From positions 1 through 64,000 of the forward strand of contig CAADYP010000016.1 in NCBI GenBank assembly GCA_900753315.1: a stretch of 64,000 nt of DNA. The letters run 5' to 3'. The translations under genes and the position numbers were made by a program. The notes under the pieces are model-generated. The model saw nothing but the letters and a program-made list of their open reading frames with translations, searched no databases and was not told the DNA's origin. Numbering within the stretch: position 1 is the first letter of the stretch; every line of letters starts with the position of its first letter. This document shows, in pieces, positions 26,574 to 35,612 of the stretch. This stretch comes from Clostridia bacterium (GTDB lineage: Bacteria; Bacillota; Clostridia; Christensenellales; UBA1242).

Positions 26574-28115
26574 CTAAATTGACCAATATTTTCTATCAAG
26601 CCCACGATATGAAATTGCTTCTGCTATATGTTGTGGTTTTATTTCTTTTTCTCCGTCCAAATCAGCAATAGTTCTTGCCACTTTAAGGATTCTGTCATGT
26701 GCTCTTGCGCTCAATTTCAAGGTGTTAAATGCACTTTCCATAAGGTCTTGGCACTCTTGTGAAAGGTGACAAAATTTCTTTGTTTGTGGCACAGTCATTT
26801 TTGCATTAGAAAAATTTTTTGCACCTTTAAATCTTTCAAGTTGAATTTCTCTTGCTTTATCAACCCTTTGTTTTATGCTTGCTGAACACTCTTCTTTGTG
26901 AGCATCATTGAGTTCGCTGTATGTAATACTGTCAACTTCAACTTGAATGTCAATTCTGTCCATAATCGGCCCAGAAATTTTTGATAAATATTTGTGAATC
27001 TGTGCAGGTGAGCATTTACATTCTTTGTCTTTTGAACCATAGTTTCCGCAAGGACATGGATTCATGCTTGCAATAAGCATAAAATTTGATGGATATGTTA
27101 TTGTTTGATTTGCCCTTGCAATTGTGATTGTCCCATCTTCCAATGGTTGTCGCAATGTTTCAATCAAATGACGAGAATACTCTGGAAATTCGTCCAAATA
27201 AAGCACTCCATTGTGTGCCAAACTTATTTCACCAGGTTTGCTGTGATTTCCGCCACCTGTCAAACTCACTGTTGACGCTGTATGATGTGGAGTTCTAAAT
27301 GGTCGTTCTGTGATAATACCCTTTTTCAAATCGAGTTCGCCTGCAATAGAGTGAATTTTTGTAACTTCCAAAGCCTCTTCAAATGTCAAATCTGGCAAAA
27401 TTCCAGAAAAACATTTTGCAAGCATACTTTTTCCACTTCCTGGTGGTCCTATCATCAAAACGTTATGACCGCCGGCAGCAGCAATTTCCAATGCTCTTTT
27501 TGCTACAGCCTGCCCCTTAACATTTTCAAAATCAAGTTTATTTATGTTTTGTCTTGCCACTTCTTCAAAAGTTTTTGTTTTAACCTTTTCAACAGGAGTT
27601 TGGTTCTCTCCATTCAAAAATTCTACAACCTCTCTCAAATTTGAAAAAGTGTAAATCTCCATTTCGTCAATAAATTTTGCTTCTTCTTCGTTTTCTTTTG
27701 GAATAATAAATTTTTTATATCCCAAAGTTCTGGCACTTATTAAAATAGGTAAAACTCCCCGTACTTTTTTGATAGAACCATCAAGTGAAAGTTCTCCAAC
27801 GAAAACAAAATCCTTATAAGTTTTTAGTCTAATTTGTTCTGATGCTGCCAAAATGCCAACAGCAATGCCTAAATCATAAATTGGACCTTCTTTTTTGATG
27901 TCTGCTGGTGCAAGATTGATTGTATAATGTTTGATTGGATATTCAAACCCAGAATTTCTTATTGCAGATTTAACTCTCTCTTTTGCTTCCTTTACTGCTG
28001 TATCACCCAGCCCAACAATTTCAAAGTGCGGAACACCGCCCACAATATCTGTTTCAATTTGCGTTAAAAACCCATCAATTCCATTAAGTCCAAAACTGTA
28101 AACTTTCGACAACAT
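26574..28115 (-). CDS. comM: YifB/ComM family Mg-chelatase-like AAA+ protein
   Basis: 513 residues. N-terminal LonC-like domain (LSKVYSFGLNGIDGFLTQIETDI), AAA+ core with Walker A MIGPPGSGKSMLAK (about 220) and LDEFPEYSRHLIETLRQPLEDG, and the C-terminal Mg-chelatase domain with SARAHDRILKVARTIADL. ComM helicase assists branch migration during transformation in some bacteria. Together with dprA it suggests a DNA-uptake remnant or function. AGAGGTGA precedes the ATG. Confidence 0.93.
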   Translation of the reverse strand: MLSKVYSFGLNGIDGFLTQIETDIVGGVPHFEIVGLGDTAVKEAKERVKSAIRNSGFEYPIKHYTINLAPADIKKEGPIYDLGIAVGILAASEQIRLKTYKDFVFVGELSLDGSIKKVRGVLPILISARTLGYKKFIIPKENEEEAKFIDEMEIYTFSNLREVVEFLNGENQTPVEKVKTKTFEEVARQNINKLDFENVKGQAVAKRALEIAAAGGHNVLMIGPPGSGKSMLAKCFSGILPDLTFEEALEVTKIHSIAGELDLKKGIITERPFRTPHHTASTVSLTGGGNHSKPGEISLAHNGVLYLDEFPEYSRHLIETLRQPLEDGTITIARANQTITYPSNFMLIASMNPCPCGNYGSKDKECKCSPAQIHKYLSKISGPIMDRIDIQVEVDSITYSELNDAHKEECSASIKQRVDKAREIQLERFKGAKNFSNAKMTVPQTKKFCHLSQECQDLMESAFNTLKLSARAHDRILKVARTIADLDGEKEIKPQHIAEAISYRGLDRKYWSI

Positions 28116-28141
28116 AAATCACCTCTGCCAACTTTGATTTT

Positions 28142-28169
28142 AGTATAACAAATCTTTGCAAACAATCAA
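28142..28169 (-). promoter_or_regulatory. Sigma-A promoter of comM
   Basis: Minus strand TTGATT (28169-28164), 16 bases, TATACT (28147-28142). The -35 is half of a perfect palindrome, AATCAAAA/TTTTGATT around CGA at 28164-28182, which could be an operator. Confidence 0.65.
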
Positions 28170-28245
28170 AACGATTTTGATTGACAAATAAAATTCGACA
28201 AAAAATATCACACATCAGCACATTATTTTTCACTTTTCAAACATA

Positions 28246-28272
28246 AGAAAAAACACGGAAAATTGTCCGTGT
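28246..28272 (-). terminator. Terminator downstream of the small membrane gene pair
   Basis: Perfect 7-base arms ACACGGA (28253-28259) and TCCGTGT (28266-28272); on the minus strand a T run follows. It separates the membrane-protein gene from comM. Confidence 0.82.
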
Positions 28273-28328
28273 CTTTATCAATTGTTATGAGATATTTTGG
28301 TTTGTCAAAAACCTTTTATTTGATTTTG

Positions 28329-28700
28329 TTATTTATAAAAAATCATTCCAAGCAAGAAAGCAACTGCACATGCCAAACAAAAAGCGATCATGCACCATTT
28401 TGTTGTTTTGTCTTTCAAAACTTTTTTAGAAAACTCTTTTTTGTATTCTGGTAAGTGTTCATCAAAATATTGTGTCGTGATTTGATATTTATTTATCGTT
28501 TCAACCCTGAAAATCTCAAAACGCTCTTCAAGTTCTTTCTTAAAGTCTGTGAAATACTTATAAATAAGCCACACAAACCAAAACAAAGACAGCAACAACA
28601 TGGTTGCAAGCACGAAATATGCAAAGCCTGCCCATGCTTTTACCAAAAGTGCAAACACCCCTGCCAAAACGATAGAAACAATAGAAATAATATAAGCCAT
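28329..28700 (-). CDS. Small membrane protein of unknown function
   Basis: 123 residues with three hydrophobic segments (about 3-21, 25-50 and 102-121) and a charged helical middle (residues 52-98). AGAGGA precedes the ATG. Not recognised. It forms a pair with the membrane gene just upstream and ends at a hairpin. Confidence 0.75.
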   Translation of the reverse strand: MAYIISIVSIVLAGVFALLVKAWAGFAYFVLATMLLLSLFWFVWLIYKYFTDFKKELEERFEIFRVETINKYQITTQYFDEHLPEYKKEFSKKVLKDKTTKWCMIAFCLACAVAFLLGMIFYK

Positions 28701-28713
28701 TTTTTCCTCTGTT

Positions 28714-29058
28714 TTATTTTATAACTGCAAAAATATAAATAACTACGATGACTACTGTTGCAACAATCCAGCAAATAAGCCACCAGATATTACGCTTGTT
28801 CCAGCCAGTATATCTTTTTCTCATTGTCCAATAGAAACCAAGCCAAATACAGACAATGTAAGCCATGCATTCGCCAATTGATGCAAATGCACTTGCAACT
28901 TGTGGAGAATTCTCCTTAAATGCAAGTCTAAAAATCAATGCAACTGCAATGCACATAATTGCAAAATATGCCACGCAGTCCAAGATTTTTGTTGAAGACC
29001 ATGTTCTTGGTTCTCTTTTCTTTTTTGTTTTTCTCTCTTCTTTTTTTTGTTCAGCCAT
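28714..29058 (-). CDS. Small membrane protein of unknown function, basic N-terminus
   Basis: 114 residues: a very basic and charged first 20 residues, then three transmembrane segments (about 26-46, 56-76 and 90-112), the last rich in Trp. AAAGGAG is 6 bases before the ATG. Not recognised. It lies 39 bases after rny, with the second membrane gene 13 bases downstream, so the three could share a transcript. Confidence 0.78.
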   Translation of the reverse strand: MAEQKKEERKTKKKREPRTWSSTKILDCVAYFAIMCIAVALIFRLAFKENSPQVASAFASIGECMAYIVCIWLGFYWTMRKRYTGWNKRNIWWLICWIVATVVIVVIYIFAVIK

Positions 29059-29097
29059 TTTAATCTCCTTTATATCATTTTTATATTAAAATTTACA

Positions 29098-30687
29098 TTA
29101 TTTAGCAACTTCAGTAAATCTGCTTTCTCTAATAACATTTACTTTAATTTGTCCAGGATATTGCATTTCATTTTCAATCTTTGCAGCGATATCCTTTGCC
29201 ATAAACATTGCTTCACTGTCAGAAATCTGTTCTGGCTTGACGATGATTCTTACTTCTCTTCCTGCTTGAACAGCAAAAGATTTTTCAACGCCCTTAAATC
29301 CATTTGCAATCTCTTCGAGTTGTTGAAGTCTCTTGATATAATTTTCAAAACTATCTCTTCTTGCACCTGGTCTAGAACTTGAAATTGCATCTGCAACTTG
29401 AACAATCACTGCTTCAATAGTCTTAAATTCAACATTGAAATGGTGTGCTTCAATACAGTGAACAACCGCTTCATTTTCGCCATATTTTCTTGCAAGTTCG
29501 ACACCAATTTGAACGTGTGTTCCTTCGAGTTCGTGGTCAAGAGCCTTTCCAATATCATGCAAAAGTCCACCACGTTTTGCAATCTTTACATTTGCTCCCA
29601 TCTCACTGGCAAGAAGTCCAGCAATAATAGATGTTTCGATAGAATGTTTCAAAACGTTTTGACCATAACTTGTTCTATATTTCAAGCGTCCCAAAACCTT
29701 AACAAGTTCTGGATTCAAGTTGAAAATGCCAGTTTCGTTGCAAGCTTCGTCACCCGCTTGCTTTATCATTTTGTCAACTTCTTTTTGCATCTTTTCAACA
29801 ATTTCTTCAATTCTTGTAGGATGAATTCTCCCATCAGAAATAAGTTTTTCCAAAGAAAGTCTTGCCACTTCTCTTCTGATTGGGTCAAATCCAGAAATTG
29901 TAATTGTTTCTGGTGTGTCGTCAACAATAAGTTCTACCCCAGTAACTGCTTCAATTGCTCTTATGTTTCTACCTTCACGACCAATAATTCTTCCTTTCAT
30001 TTCGTCATTTGGAAGAGATACGACAGAAACCGTCATTTCACTGGTTGTGTCAGTTGCACATCTTTGAAGTGCTTGTCCAATAATCCAACGAGCCTTGTTT
30101 TCTCCCTCTTCTTTGGCTTCATCTTCAATTTGTTTTACAATGACAGCAGCTTCTTTTTGTGCATCGTTTTTCATGTTTGCAACAAGCATGTCTTTTGCTT
30201 CTTGTTTTGAAAATTTTGAAACTCTTTCCAATTCTTCCAAAATTTGAGCCTTCAAATTTTCATGTTCTTGCTTTTGCTTTTCCAAGTTTTCTTTGAGTTC
30301 TACAACGCCTTTCTTTTCTTCATCAAGTTGTTCGCTCTTCTTGTCAATAGCAAGTTCTTTTTTTTCAATGTATTCTTCTCTTTGATTCAAACGTTCTTCA
30401 AGTTTAACTGCTTCCAAACGTCTTTCTTTTACTTCTTGTTCAACTTCATCTTTGAGTTTTTGAGCATTTTCTTTGCTCTCAATGATTGCTTCTTTCTTTA
30501 TAGTCTTTGCTTCTGCATACGCATCTTCAATAATCTTGATAGCATTAGATTTGTTTTTTTCAATTTTTTTGTTGCTATAAATTTTATATACTAAAAGTCC
30601 CACGATTGCACCAACAAGCAGGCACAAAATACCTGAAACCAAGCCCGATACGAGTGCAGGAGAAACACTTAACAATAAATCTTTCAT
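29098..30687 (-). CDS. rny: Ribonuclease Y
   Basis: Membrane-bound endoribonuclease that starts mRNA decay in Firmicutes. 529 residues from the ATG at 30687, with GGGGAG upstream. N-terminal anchor (residues 5-30), long coiled coil to about 200, KH domain with GRIIGREGRNIRAIE, and HD domain with LLHDIGKALDHE and AHHFNVEF. All domains are complete. Confidence 0.97.
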   Translation of the reverse strand: MKDLLLSVSPALVSGLVSGILCLLVGAIVGLLVYKIYSNKKIEKNKSNAIKIIEDAYAEAKTIKKEAIIESKENAQKLKDEVEQEVKERRLEAVKLEERLNQREEYIEKKELAIDKKSEQLDEEKKGVVELKENLEKQKQEHENLKAQILEELERVSKFSKQEAKDMLVANMKNDAQKEAAVIVKQIEDEAKEEGENKARWIIGQALQRCATDTTSEMTVSVVSLPNDEMKGRIIGREGRNIRAIEAVTGVELIVDDTPETITISGFDPIRREVARLSLEKLISDGRIHPTRIEEIVEKMQKEVDKMIKQAGDEACNETGIFNLNPELVKVLGRLKYRTSYGQNVLKHSIETSIIAGLLASEMGANVKIAKRGGLLHDIGKALDHELEGTHVQIGVELARKYGENEAVVHCIEAHHFNVEFKTIEAVIVQVADAISSSRPGARRDSFENYIKRLQQLEEIANGFKGVEKSFAVQAGREVRIIVKPEQISDSEAMFMAKDIAAKIENEMQYPGQIKVNVIRESRFTEVAK

Positions 30688-30721
30688 AGTTTTCTCCCCT
30701 TTTAAGTGTTGCCAATTCGAC

Positions 30722-30764
30722 GAAAAAATAAAAGGCAAACCACTTACATTATGAGTTTACCTTT
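30722..30764 (-). terminator. Terminator between clpX and rny
   Basis: Arms AAAGGCAAAC (30731-30740) and GTTTACCTTT (30755-30764) pair with one mismatch; on the minus strand the stem is followed by ATTTTTTCG. The rest of the 238-base gap is AT-rich with no gene. Confidence 0.7.
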
Positions 30765-30925
30765 TTTCAACTTCTTTGTCAAATAATTTTATTATTTTTT
30801 ATGTTAATGATAAATATTCTTTATATAATTAACGAGTAACGAAATGCAACAGCATCACGACCGTTCTTGATTTGTCTTCATTTAAAGATTCAAAAACAAA
30901 CAAGCAAATCACACATCAACAAAGA

Positions 30926-32209
30926 CTAAACCGCTTCTTGTGCATCTTTCTCTTTTTTGATAAGCATTGGTTGCCCGCCATTTTCAATAAAATCACGAGT
31001 AATGATTATTTTGCTATAAACTGCAGGGTCTGGCAAGTCAAACATAAGTTCAAGCATTTTTGTCTCCATGATTGTTCTTATGCCTCTCGCCCCTGTTTTA
31101 AGTTCAATTGCTTTCTTTGCAATATATGCAATAGCATCATCGTCAAAATCAATATCAAATCCGTCAATCTTGAACATTTGTTTGTATTGTTTAATGAGAG
31201 AATTTTTAGGTTCAACCAAAATCCTTTGAAGTGCTTTGTCATCAAGGTCATCAAGCCCTGTAATTATTGGCAATCTTCCAACAAATTCAGGAATAAGTCC
31301 AAATTTGATTAAATCATCTGGTTGGACATCTTTTGAATAATCAATCTTTGCCTTTTCGCTTGAATTTTTGATGTTTGCATTAAAACCAATCGCTGTTGAA
31401 GAACGGCGTTTGTTTATAATATCGTCCAGTCCAACAAATGCACCACCACAAATAAACAAAATATTTGTTGTGTCGATTTGAATCATTTCTTGTTGTGGGT
31501 GTTTTCTTCCGCCTTGTGGAGGAACACTCGCAATCGTGCTTTCAATGATTTTCAAGAGTGCTTGTTGAACTCCTTCTCCACCGACATCACGAGTGAGAGA
31601 ACGATTTTCACTCTTTCTTGCAAGTTTGTCAATTTCGTCAATATAAATAATGCCCCTTTGTGCCTTTTCAATATCAAAATCGGCATTTTGAATAAGTTTC
31701 AAAAGCACATTTTCGACATCTTCACCGACATATCCTGCTTCTGTCAATGTTGTTGCATCAGCACAAGCAAATGGAACATCCAAAATTTTCGCCAAAGTTC
31801 TTACAAGCAAAGTTTTTCCAGAACCAGTAGGTCCAATCATCAAAACATTGCTCTTTTCAAGTTCAACAAGGTTTTGTGCCGCTGTACCTTGTTTGTTTGC
31901 AGCTGCCTTGTTGTGTTCGTTGTAGTTTATTCTCTTATAATGATTGAAGACCGCAACTGACAAAACTTTTTTTGCCTGTTCTTGCCCGATAACATAGTTG
32001 TCAAGGCTTTTCTTGATTTCTTTTGGAGATGGCAAAACCAAATCCTTAAAAATTCTTACTTTTTTGTCTTCTTCTTTTATTATGTCCGCACAAATTTTGA
32101 TGCAATCATCACAAATAAAAGCATCACCATTTGGACTGGCAATAAGTTTTTTTGCCGCTTTCTGTGGTCTTCCACAAAAAGTGCAAGTGCACATTTCAAT
32201 ATCTTTCAT
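30926..32209 (-). CDS. clpX: ATP-dependent Clp protease ATPase subunit ClpX
   Basis: AAA+ unfoldase for ClpP. 427 residues from the ATG at 32209; AAGGGG lies 5 bases before it, while an in-frame GTG two codons earlier would overlap that site. N-terminal zinc-binding domain CTFCGRP with CDDC, Walker A IGPTGSGKTLLVRTLA, Walker B IIYIDEIDKLA, and GGAFVGLDDII. Follows clpP by 9 bases, in the order tig-clpP-clpX. Confidence 0.97.
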   Translation of the reverse strand: MKDIEMCTCTFCGRPQKAAKKLIASPNGDAFICDDCIKICADIIKEEDKKVRIFKDLVLPSPKEIKKSLDNYVIGQEQAKKVLSVAVFNHYKRINYNEHNKAAANKQGTAAQNLVELEKSNVLMIGPTGSGKTLLVRTLAKILDVPFACADATTLTEAGYVGEDVENVLLKLIQNADFDIEKAQRGIIYIDEIDKLARKSENRSLTRDVGGEGVQQALLKIIESTIASVPPQGGRKHPQQEMIQIDTTNILFICGGAFVGLDDIINKRRSSTAIGFNANIKNSSEKAKIDYSKDVQPDDLIKFGLIPEFVGRLPIITGLDDLDDKALQRILVEPKNSLIKQYKQMFKIDGFDIDFDDDAIAYIAKKAIELKTGARGIRTIMETKMLELMFDLPDPAVYSKIIITRDFIENGGQPMLIKKEKDAQEAV

Positions 32210-32218
32210 TGACACCCC

Positions 32219-32827
32219 TTATTTTTTGCTATTATCTGTATTATTTGCTTTTCTAGTCACAAAAATATTGTCGATTAAACCATATTTTTTTGCTTCTTCT
32301 GCAGACATATAGTTGTCTCTGTCTGTGTCTTTTTCAATTTCTTCCAAACTTCTGCCAGTGTTTTCACTCAAAATTTTGTTGAGCATATTTTTTGTCTTTT
32401 TCATGTGTTTTGCTTGGATTTCAATATCACTAGCCTGACCTTGTGTTCCACCCAAGGGTTGATGAATCATAATTTCACTGTTAGGCAAAGCAAAGCGCTT
32501 ACCTTTTGTTCCGCTTGAAAGCAAAAATGCCCCCATAGAAGCAGCAAGCCCAACACAAATCGTTGAAACATCGCACTTAATATAGTTCATTGTGTCATAG
32601 ATAGCAATCCCGGCACTTACGGAACCGCCAGGACTGTTGATATAGAGAAAGATATCCTTATCAGGATTCTTGCCTTCCAAATAAATCAACTGTGCAATTA
32701 CAACATTTGCAGTTGCATCATTGATTTCTCCTGTCAAAAAGATAATTCTATCCTCCAAAAGTCGAGAATAAATATCATAAGACCTTTCGCTTGCACCAGT
32801 TTGGTCAACGACCATAGGAATCAACAT
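32219..32827 (-). CDS. clpP: ATP-dependent Clp protease proteolytic subunit ClpP
   Basis: Serine protease ring. 202 residues. Catalytic Ser in GLAASMGAFLLSSG, His in IMIHQPLGG, Asp in KDTDRDNYMSAEEA. GGAGGA precedes the ATG, 33 bases after tig. No other clpP is in the window. Confidence 0.98.
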   Translation of the reverse strand: MLIPMVVDQTGASERSYDIYSRLLEDRIIFLTGEINDATANVVIAQLIYLEGKNPDKDIFLYINSPGGSVSAGIAIYDTMNYIKCDVSTICVGLAASMGAFLLSSGTKGKRFALPNSEIMIHQPLGGTQGQASDIEIQAKHMKKTKNMLNKILSENTGRSLEEIEKDTDRDNYMSAEEAKKYGLIDNIFVTRKANNTDNSKK

Positions 32828-32860
32828 AGTTTTATTCCTCCCATTTTGATTTTTTCAAAA

Positions 32861-34141
32861 CTAGCAATTTGGGCAAGAGGGTTGTTCTTCCTTAACAATT
32901 TCCAAGTTGTTATACTTTTTCAAGAAAGCGTGAAGTTTGTCAAGCAAGAGTTCGTTTTCTTTTCTTACCAAATCGTGGCTGTCTTTTGTCTTCATATCTT
33001 TTGTTGCATCTTCCAATTCTTTTGCAGATACTTCAATTTTGTTTTCTTCCAAAAGTTTTCTGTAAATGTAACGAGTCTTAATCATCTTCAAAGTTCTTTC
33101 GTTTGCATTTTTAAGATATTCTTCCAAAGAAGAACCCGTTTGTTTGAGATAGTCTTCCAAAGTAACATTGTATGCTGCAAGAGCATCTTTCATTCTGTTC
33201 ATGTCTTCGTTAACAGCATTGTCGACCATAACTTGTGGAATTTCTACATTTGTGTTTGCAAGCAAATACTCACGCATATTGTATTCAAATTCGTTTTCCA
33301 TTTGCTTGTCTTTCATATCTTGAATATGAGCAGTCAAATCCTTTTTATACTCTTCAACAGTTTCAAATTCTGTCGTATCAGCAACAAATTTGTCATTAAA
33401 TTCTGGCAAAGTTTTTTCTCTAACATCTTTAACCACAACTTTAAACAAAGCCTTTTTACCCTTGAATTCTTCTGCTTGATAGTTTTCTGGGAATGTTACA
33501 TTGACATCAACATTGTCACCCTTCTTATGTCCAACAAGCTGGTCTTCAAAAGTGTCAATAAAACTGTGAGAACCGATTTCAAGAGGATAATCTTGTGCTG
33601 CACCACCATCAAATGGAACATCATCAATATAGCCAGTAAAGTCAATCACTGCACTGTCACCATTTTTGATTTCTCTGTCAACAGTTTCAAATTTTGCGTT
33701 ATCTTCAAGCAAATGGTGAATTTGATGTTCGATATCATGGTCAGTAACTTCATTGCTGTGAACCTTGATTGTTACTCCTTTGTATTCGCAAAGCTTGAAA
33801 TCAGGAACAATTTCAAACATAATCTTCATTTTGAGACCATTTTCAACAGTAAAGCTTTCAAATTGTGTGCTTGGCATTGTAACAGGTTCAAGTTCTGGAT
33901 TTTTTACAAGAACTTCGTTCAATGTCTTGTTAACAAAATATTCTACAGTGTCTTCAAAAAACACACTGTCACCATATTGTTGTTCAATAACTCTTCTTGG
34001 AGCATGACCTTTTCTAAAACCAACTACATTAAATTTTGATTTAGAAGTTTCGTAAACCTTCTCTACTCCTTCTTCCCATTCTTTGTTGTCAACAGTAAGG
34101 GAAATTTCTACTTTTGTATTTTCTTTCTTTAAACTAAACAT
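32861..34141 (-). CDS. tig: Trigger factor, with a Cys-x2-Cys tail
   Basis: Ribosome-associated chaperone and prolyl isomerase. 426 residues from the ATG at 34141, which has GGAGG 7 bases upstream. Ribosome-binding domain with FRKGHAPRRVIEQQYG, FKBP domain (GDSAVIDFTGYIDDVPFDGG) at about 150-240, and a helical C-terminal domain. The protein ends in SCPNC, a two-cysteine tail not found in the textbook protein. Upstream of clpP and clpX, as in many Firmicutes. Confidence 0.96.
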   Translation of the reverse strand: MFSLKKENTKVEISLTVDNKEWEEGVEKVYETSKSKFNVVGFRKGHAPRRVIEQQYGDSVFFEDTVEYFVNKTLNEVLVKNPELEPVTMPSTQFESFTVENGLKMKIMFEIVPDFKLCEYKGVTIKVHSNEVTDHDIEHQIHHLLEDNAKFETVDREIKNGDSAVIDFTGYIDDVPFDGGAAQDYPLEIGSHSFIDTFEDQLVGHKKGDNVDVNVTFPENYQAEEFKGKKALFKVVVKDVREKTLPEFNDKFVADTTEFETVEEYKKDLTAHIQDMKDKQMENEFEYNMREYLLANTNVEIPQVMVDNAVNEDMNRMKDALAAYNVTLEDYLKQTGSSLEEYLKNANERTLKMIKTRYIYRKLLEENKIEVSAKELEDATKDMKTKDSHDLVRKENELLLDKLHAFLKKYNNLEIVKEEQPSCPNC

Positions 34142-34381
34142 TTGTATACCTCCGTTGTTTAACCTACAAGAGTTTAACATACCAAATAAAAAAAAGCAAC
34201 AAATATTGACACCAATTCAACAATTTTTTGTCGAAATTTGTCTATCAAAATTAAACATGAGTTGAAAAAGTTTTACCCCCATATATTGTGAGAGTTATGC
34301 ATAATATGTGCAATATGTTGATTTGATGCAAATTTTAAAAAGATTTTGCGAATAAATTTTTGAAAAAATAGCCACATTCTT

Positions 34382-34409
34382 TTGACAAAAAATCGAAGTT
34401 TGTTATAAT
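34382..34409 (+). promoter_or_regulatory. Sigma-A promoter of the tyrosine recombinase, apparently leaderless
   Basis: Perfect TTGACA (34382-34387) and TATAAT (34404-34409) with a 16-base spacer. Only AAAAGC separates the -10 box from the ATG. Confidence 0.85.
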
Positions 34410-34415
34410 AAAAGC

Positions 34416-35456
34416 ATGAAAAAAATGTCTTATTATGAAAAACGAGATTTAAAAAATATGCAAAAGATAGGAAGTTATCTTTCTACACTTCCCGAATATT
34501 GCTATGATTTTTTCACAGGGATTGAAAACAACACTTCCACCCTTACTCGAGTAAACTATGCCATGGATTTGTCCGTATTTTTCGACTATCTTGAAAAGTA
34601 TGTTTCCAAAAAGCCAAAACAAAGCATAACCTTACAAGATTTGGAGGCACTCCAATCAAGAAATATCGAAAATTATTTGTCATATCTGTCATATTATCAA
34701 AATGACGATAAAATGTGCAAAAATTCAGAAAGAGGAAAAGCACGAAAACTTGCCAGCGTCCGCAGTTTTTTCAAATATCTTTTCAATCATGACATGATTT
34801 CATCAAATGTCGCAAGCAAAGTGCCTACACCAAAACTTCACAACAAAGAAATTATAAGGCTAGAAAAAGATGAAGTAGAGCGCATGCTTGATGCCGTTCA
34901 CAGCCCAGCAACCTTCTCCGCAAGGCAAAAAACATACAACAAAAACACAGAGGTTCGTGATAATGCCATAGTAACCTTATTTTTGGGCACTGGCATAAGA
35001 ATTTCCGAACTTGTAGGGCTGAATGTAGAAGATTTTGACTTCTCACAAAATGCATTCAAAGTCACAAGAAAAGGTGGGAATCAAACCATTCTATACTTCT
35101 CAAGAGAAGTTGCAGACGCACTTAAAGCATGGCTTCAAAAAAGAGAGACTTTGGGACTTGACGAAAATGAAAATGCAATGTTTGTATCCCTTCAAAACAA
35201 GAGAATATGCGTAAGAGCAGTAGAGAATTTGGTTAAAAAGTTTGCAAAAGAAAGCACTCCACTCAAAAAAATATCTCCACACAAATTGCGTTCAACTTTT
35301 GGCACAAATTTGTATAGAGAAACAAAAGACATTTACATTGTTGCCGATGTTTTGGGACACAAAGATGTAAACACAACAAAAAAACATTACGCCGCAATAA
35401 ACGAAGACATGAGAAAGTCTGTAGCAAATGTTATAAAAATTCATAACGACAATTAA
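34416..35456 (+). CDS. Tyrosine recombinase, XerC/XerD type
   Basis: 346 residues. N-terminal SAM-like core-binding domain (about 30-140), then the catalytic domain with all six active residues visible: Arg in LGTGIRISELVGL, Lys in VTRKGGN, His-x2-Arg in SPHKLRSTFG, His in LGHKDVNTTKKHY, and the nucleophile Tyr at its end. Probably the chromosome dimer resolvase; the usual xerC place between trmFO and hslV is empty. A phage integrase cannot be fully excluded, but no phage genes adjoin it. It has no ribosome-binding site. Confidence 0.88.
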   Translation: MKKMSYYEKRDLKNMQKIGSYLSTLPEYCYDFFTGIENNTSTLTRVNYAMDLSVFFDYLEKYVSKKPKQSITLQDLEALQSRNIENYLSYLSYYQNDDKMCKNSERGKARKLASVRSFFKYLFNHDMISSNVASKVPTPKLHNKEIIRLEKDEVERMLDAVHSPATFSARQKTYNKNTEVRDNAIVTLFLGTGIRISELVGLNVEDFDFSQNAFKVTRKGGNQTILYFSREVADALKAWLQKRETLGLDENENAMFVSLQNKRICVRAVENLVKKFAKESTPLKKISPHKLRSTFGTNLYRETKDIYIVADVLGHKDVNTTKKHYAAINEDMRKSVANVIKIHNDN

Positions 35457-35470
35457 GAGATATTTTTAAA

Positions 35471-35530
35471 AAACACAATATATAGTGGTATTACTCAATT
35501 TTATATTGACATAACACCACTATATTTATT
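35471..35530. repeat. Dispersed motif as an inverted pair between convergent genes
   Basis: ATATAGTGGTATTA (35480-35493) pairs with TAACACCACTATAT (35512-35525) with one mismatch and an 18-base loop. Each arm is a copy of the composite motif. It lies between the converging ends of the recombinase gene and spoIVB, so it cannot be a promoter operator for either; it may act as a shared terminator, with T tracts on the plus side. Confidence 0.7.
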
Positions 35531-35612
35531 TTTTTGCCACCAATTGGATTTTGAAAGATTTGTAAACACAAAGGGGTTTTAAGCAAAGAAGCTACTCAAT
35601 CAAGTATATGTT

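Noticed and set aside
29398..30210. 270-codon open frame on the plus strand
   Set aside because: Antisense to rny, Cys/Phe/Asn-rich, no start signals.
32801..34039. 412-codon open frame on the plus strand
   Set aside because: It runs antisense to tig, has no ribosome-binding site, and its product is Phe/Asn/Cys-rich in the way expected from the reverse of an AT-rich gene.
34150..34260. Promoter for tig
   Set aside because: An extended -10-like TGGTATGTT is present on the minus strand, but no well-spaced -35 was found.
34416..35456. Phage integrase marking a prophage end
   Set aside because: No phage genes or att-like repeats adjoin it, and its length and motifs fit XerC/XerD. The phage block is 23 kb away.
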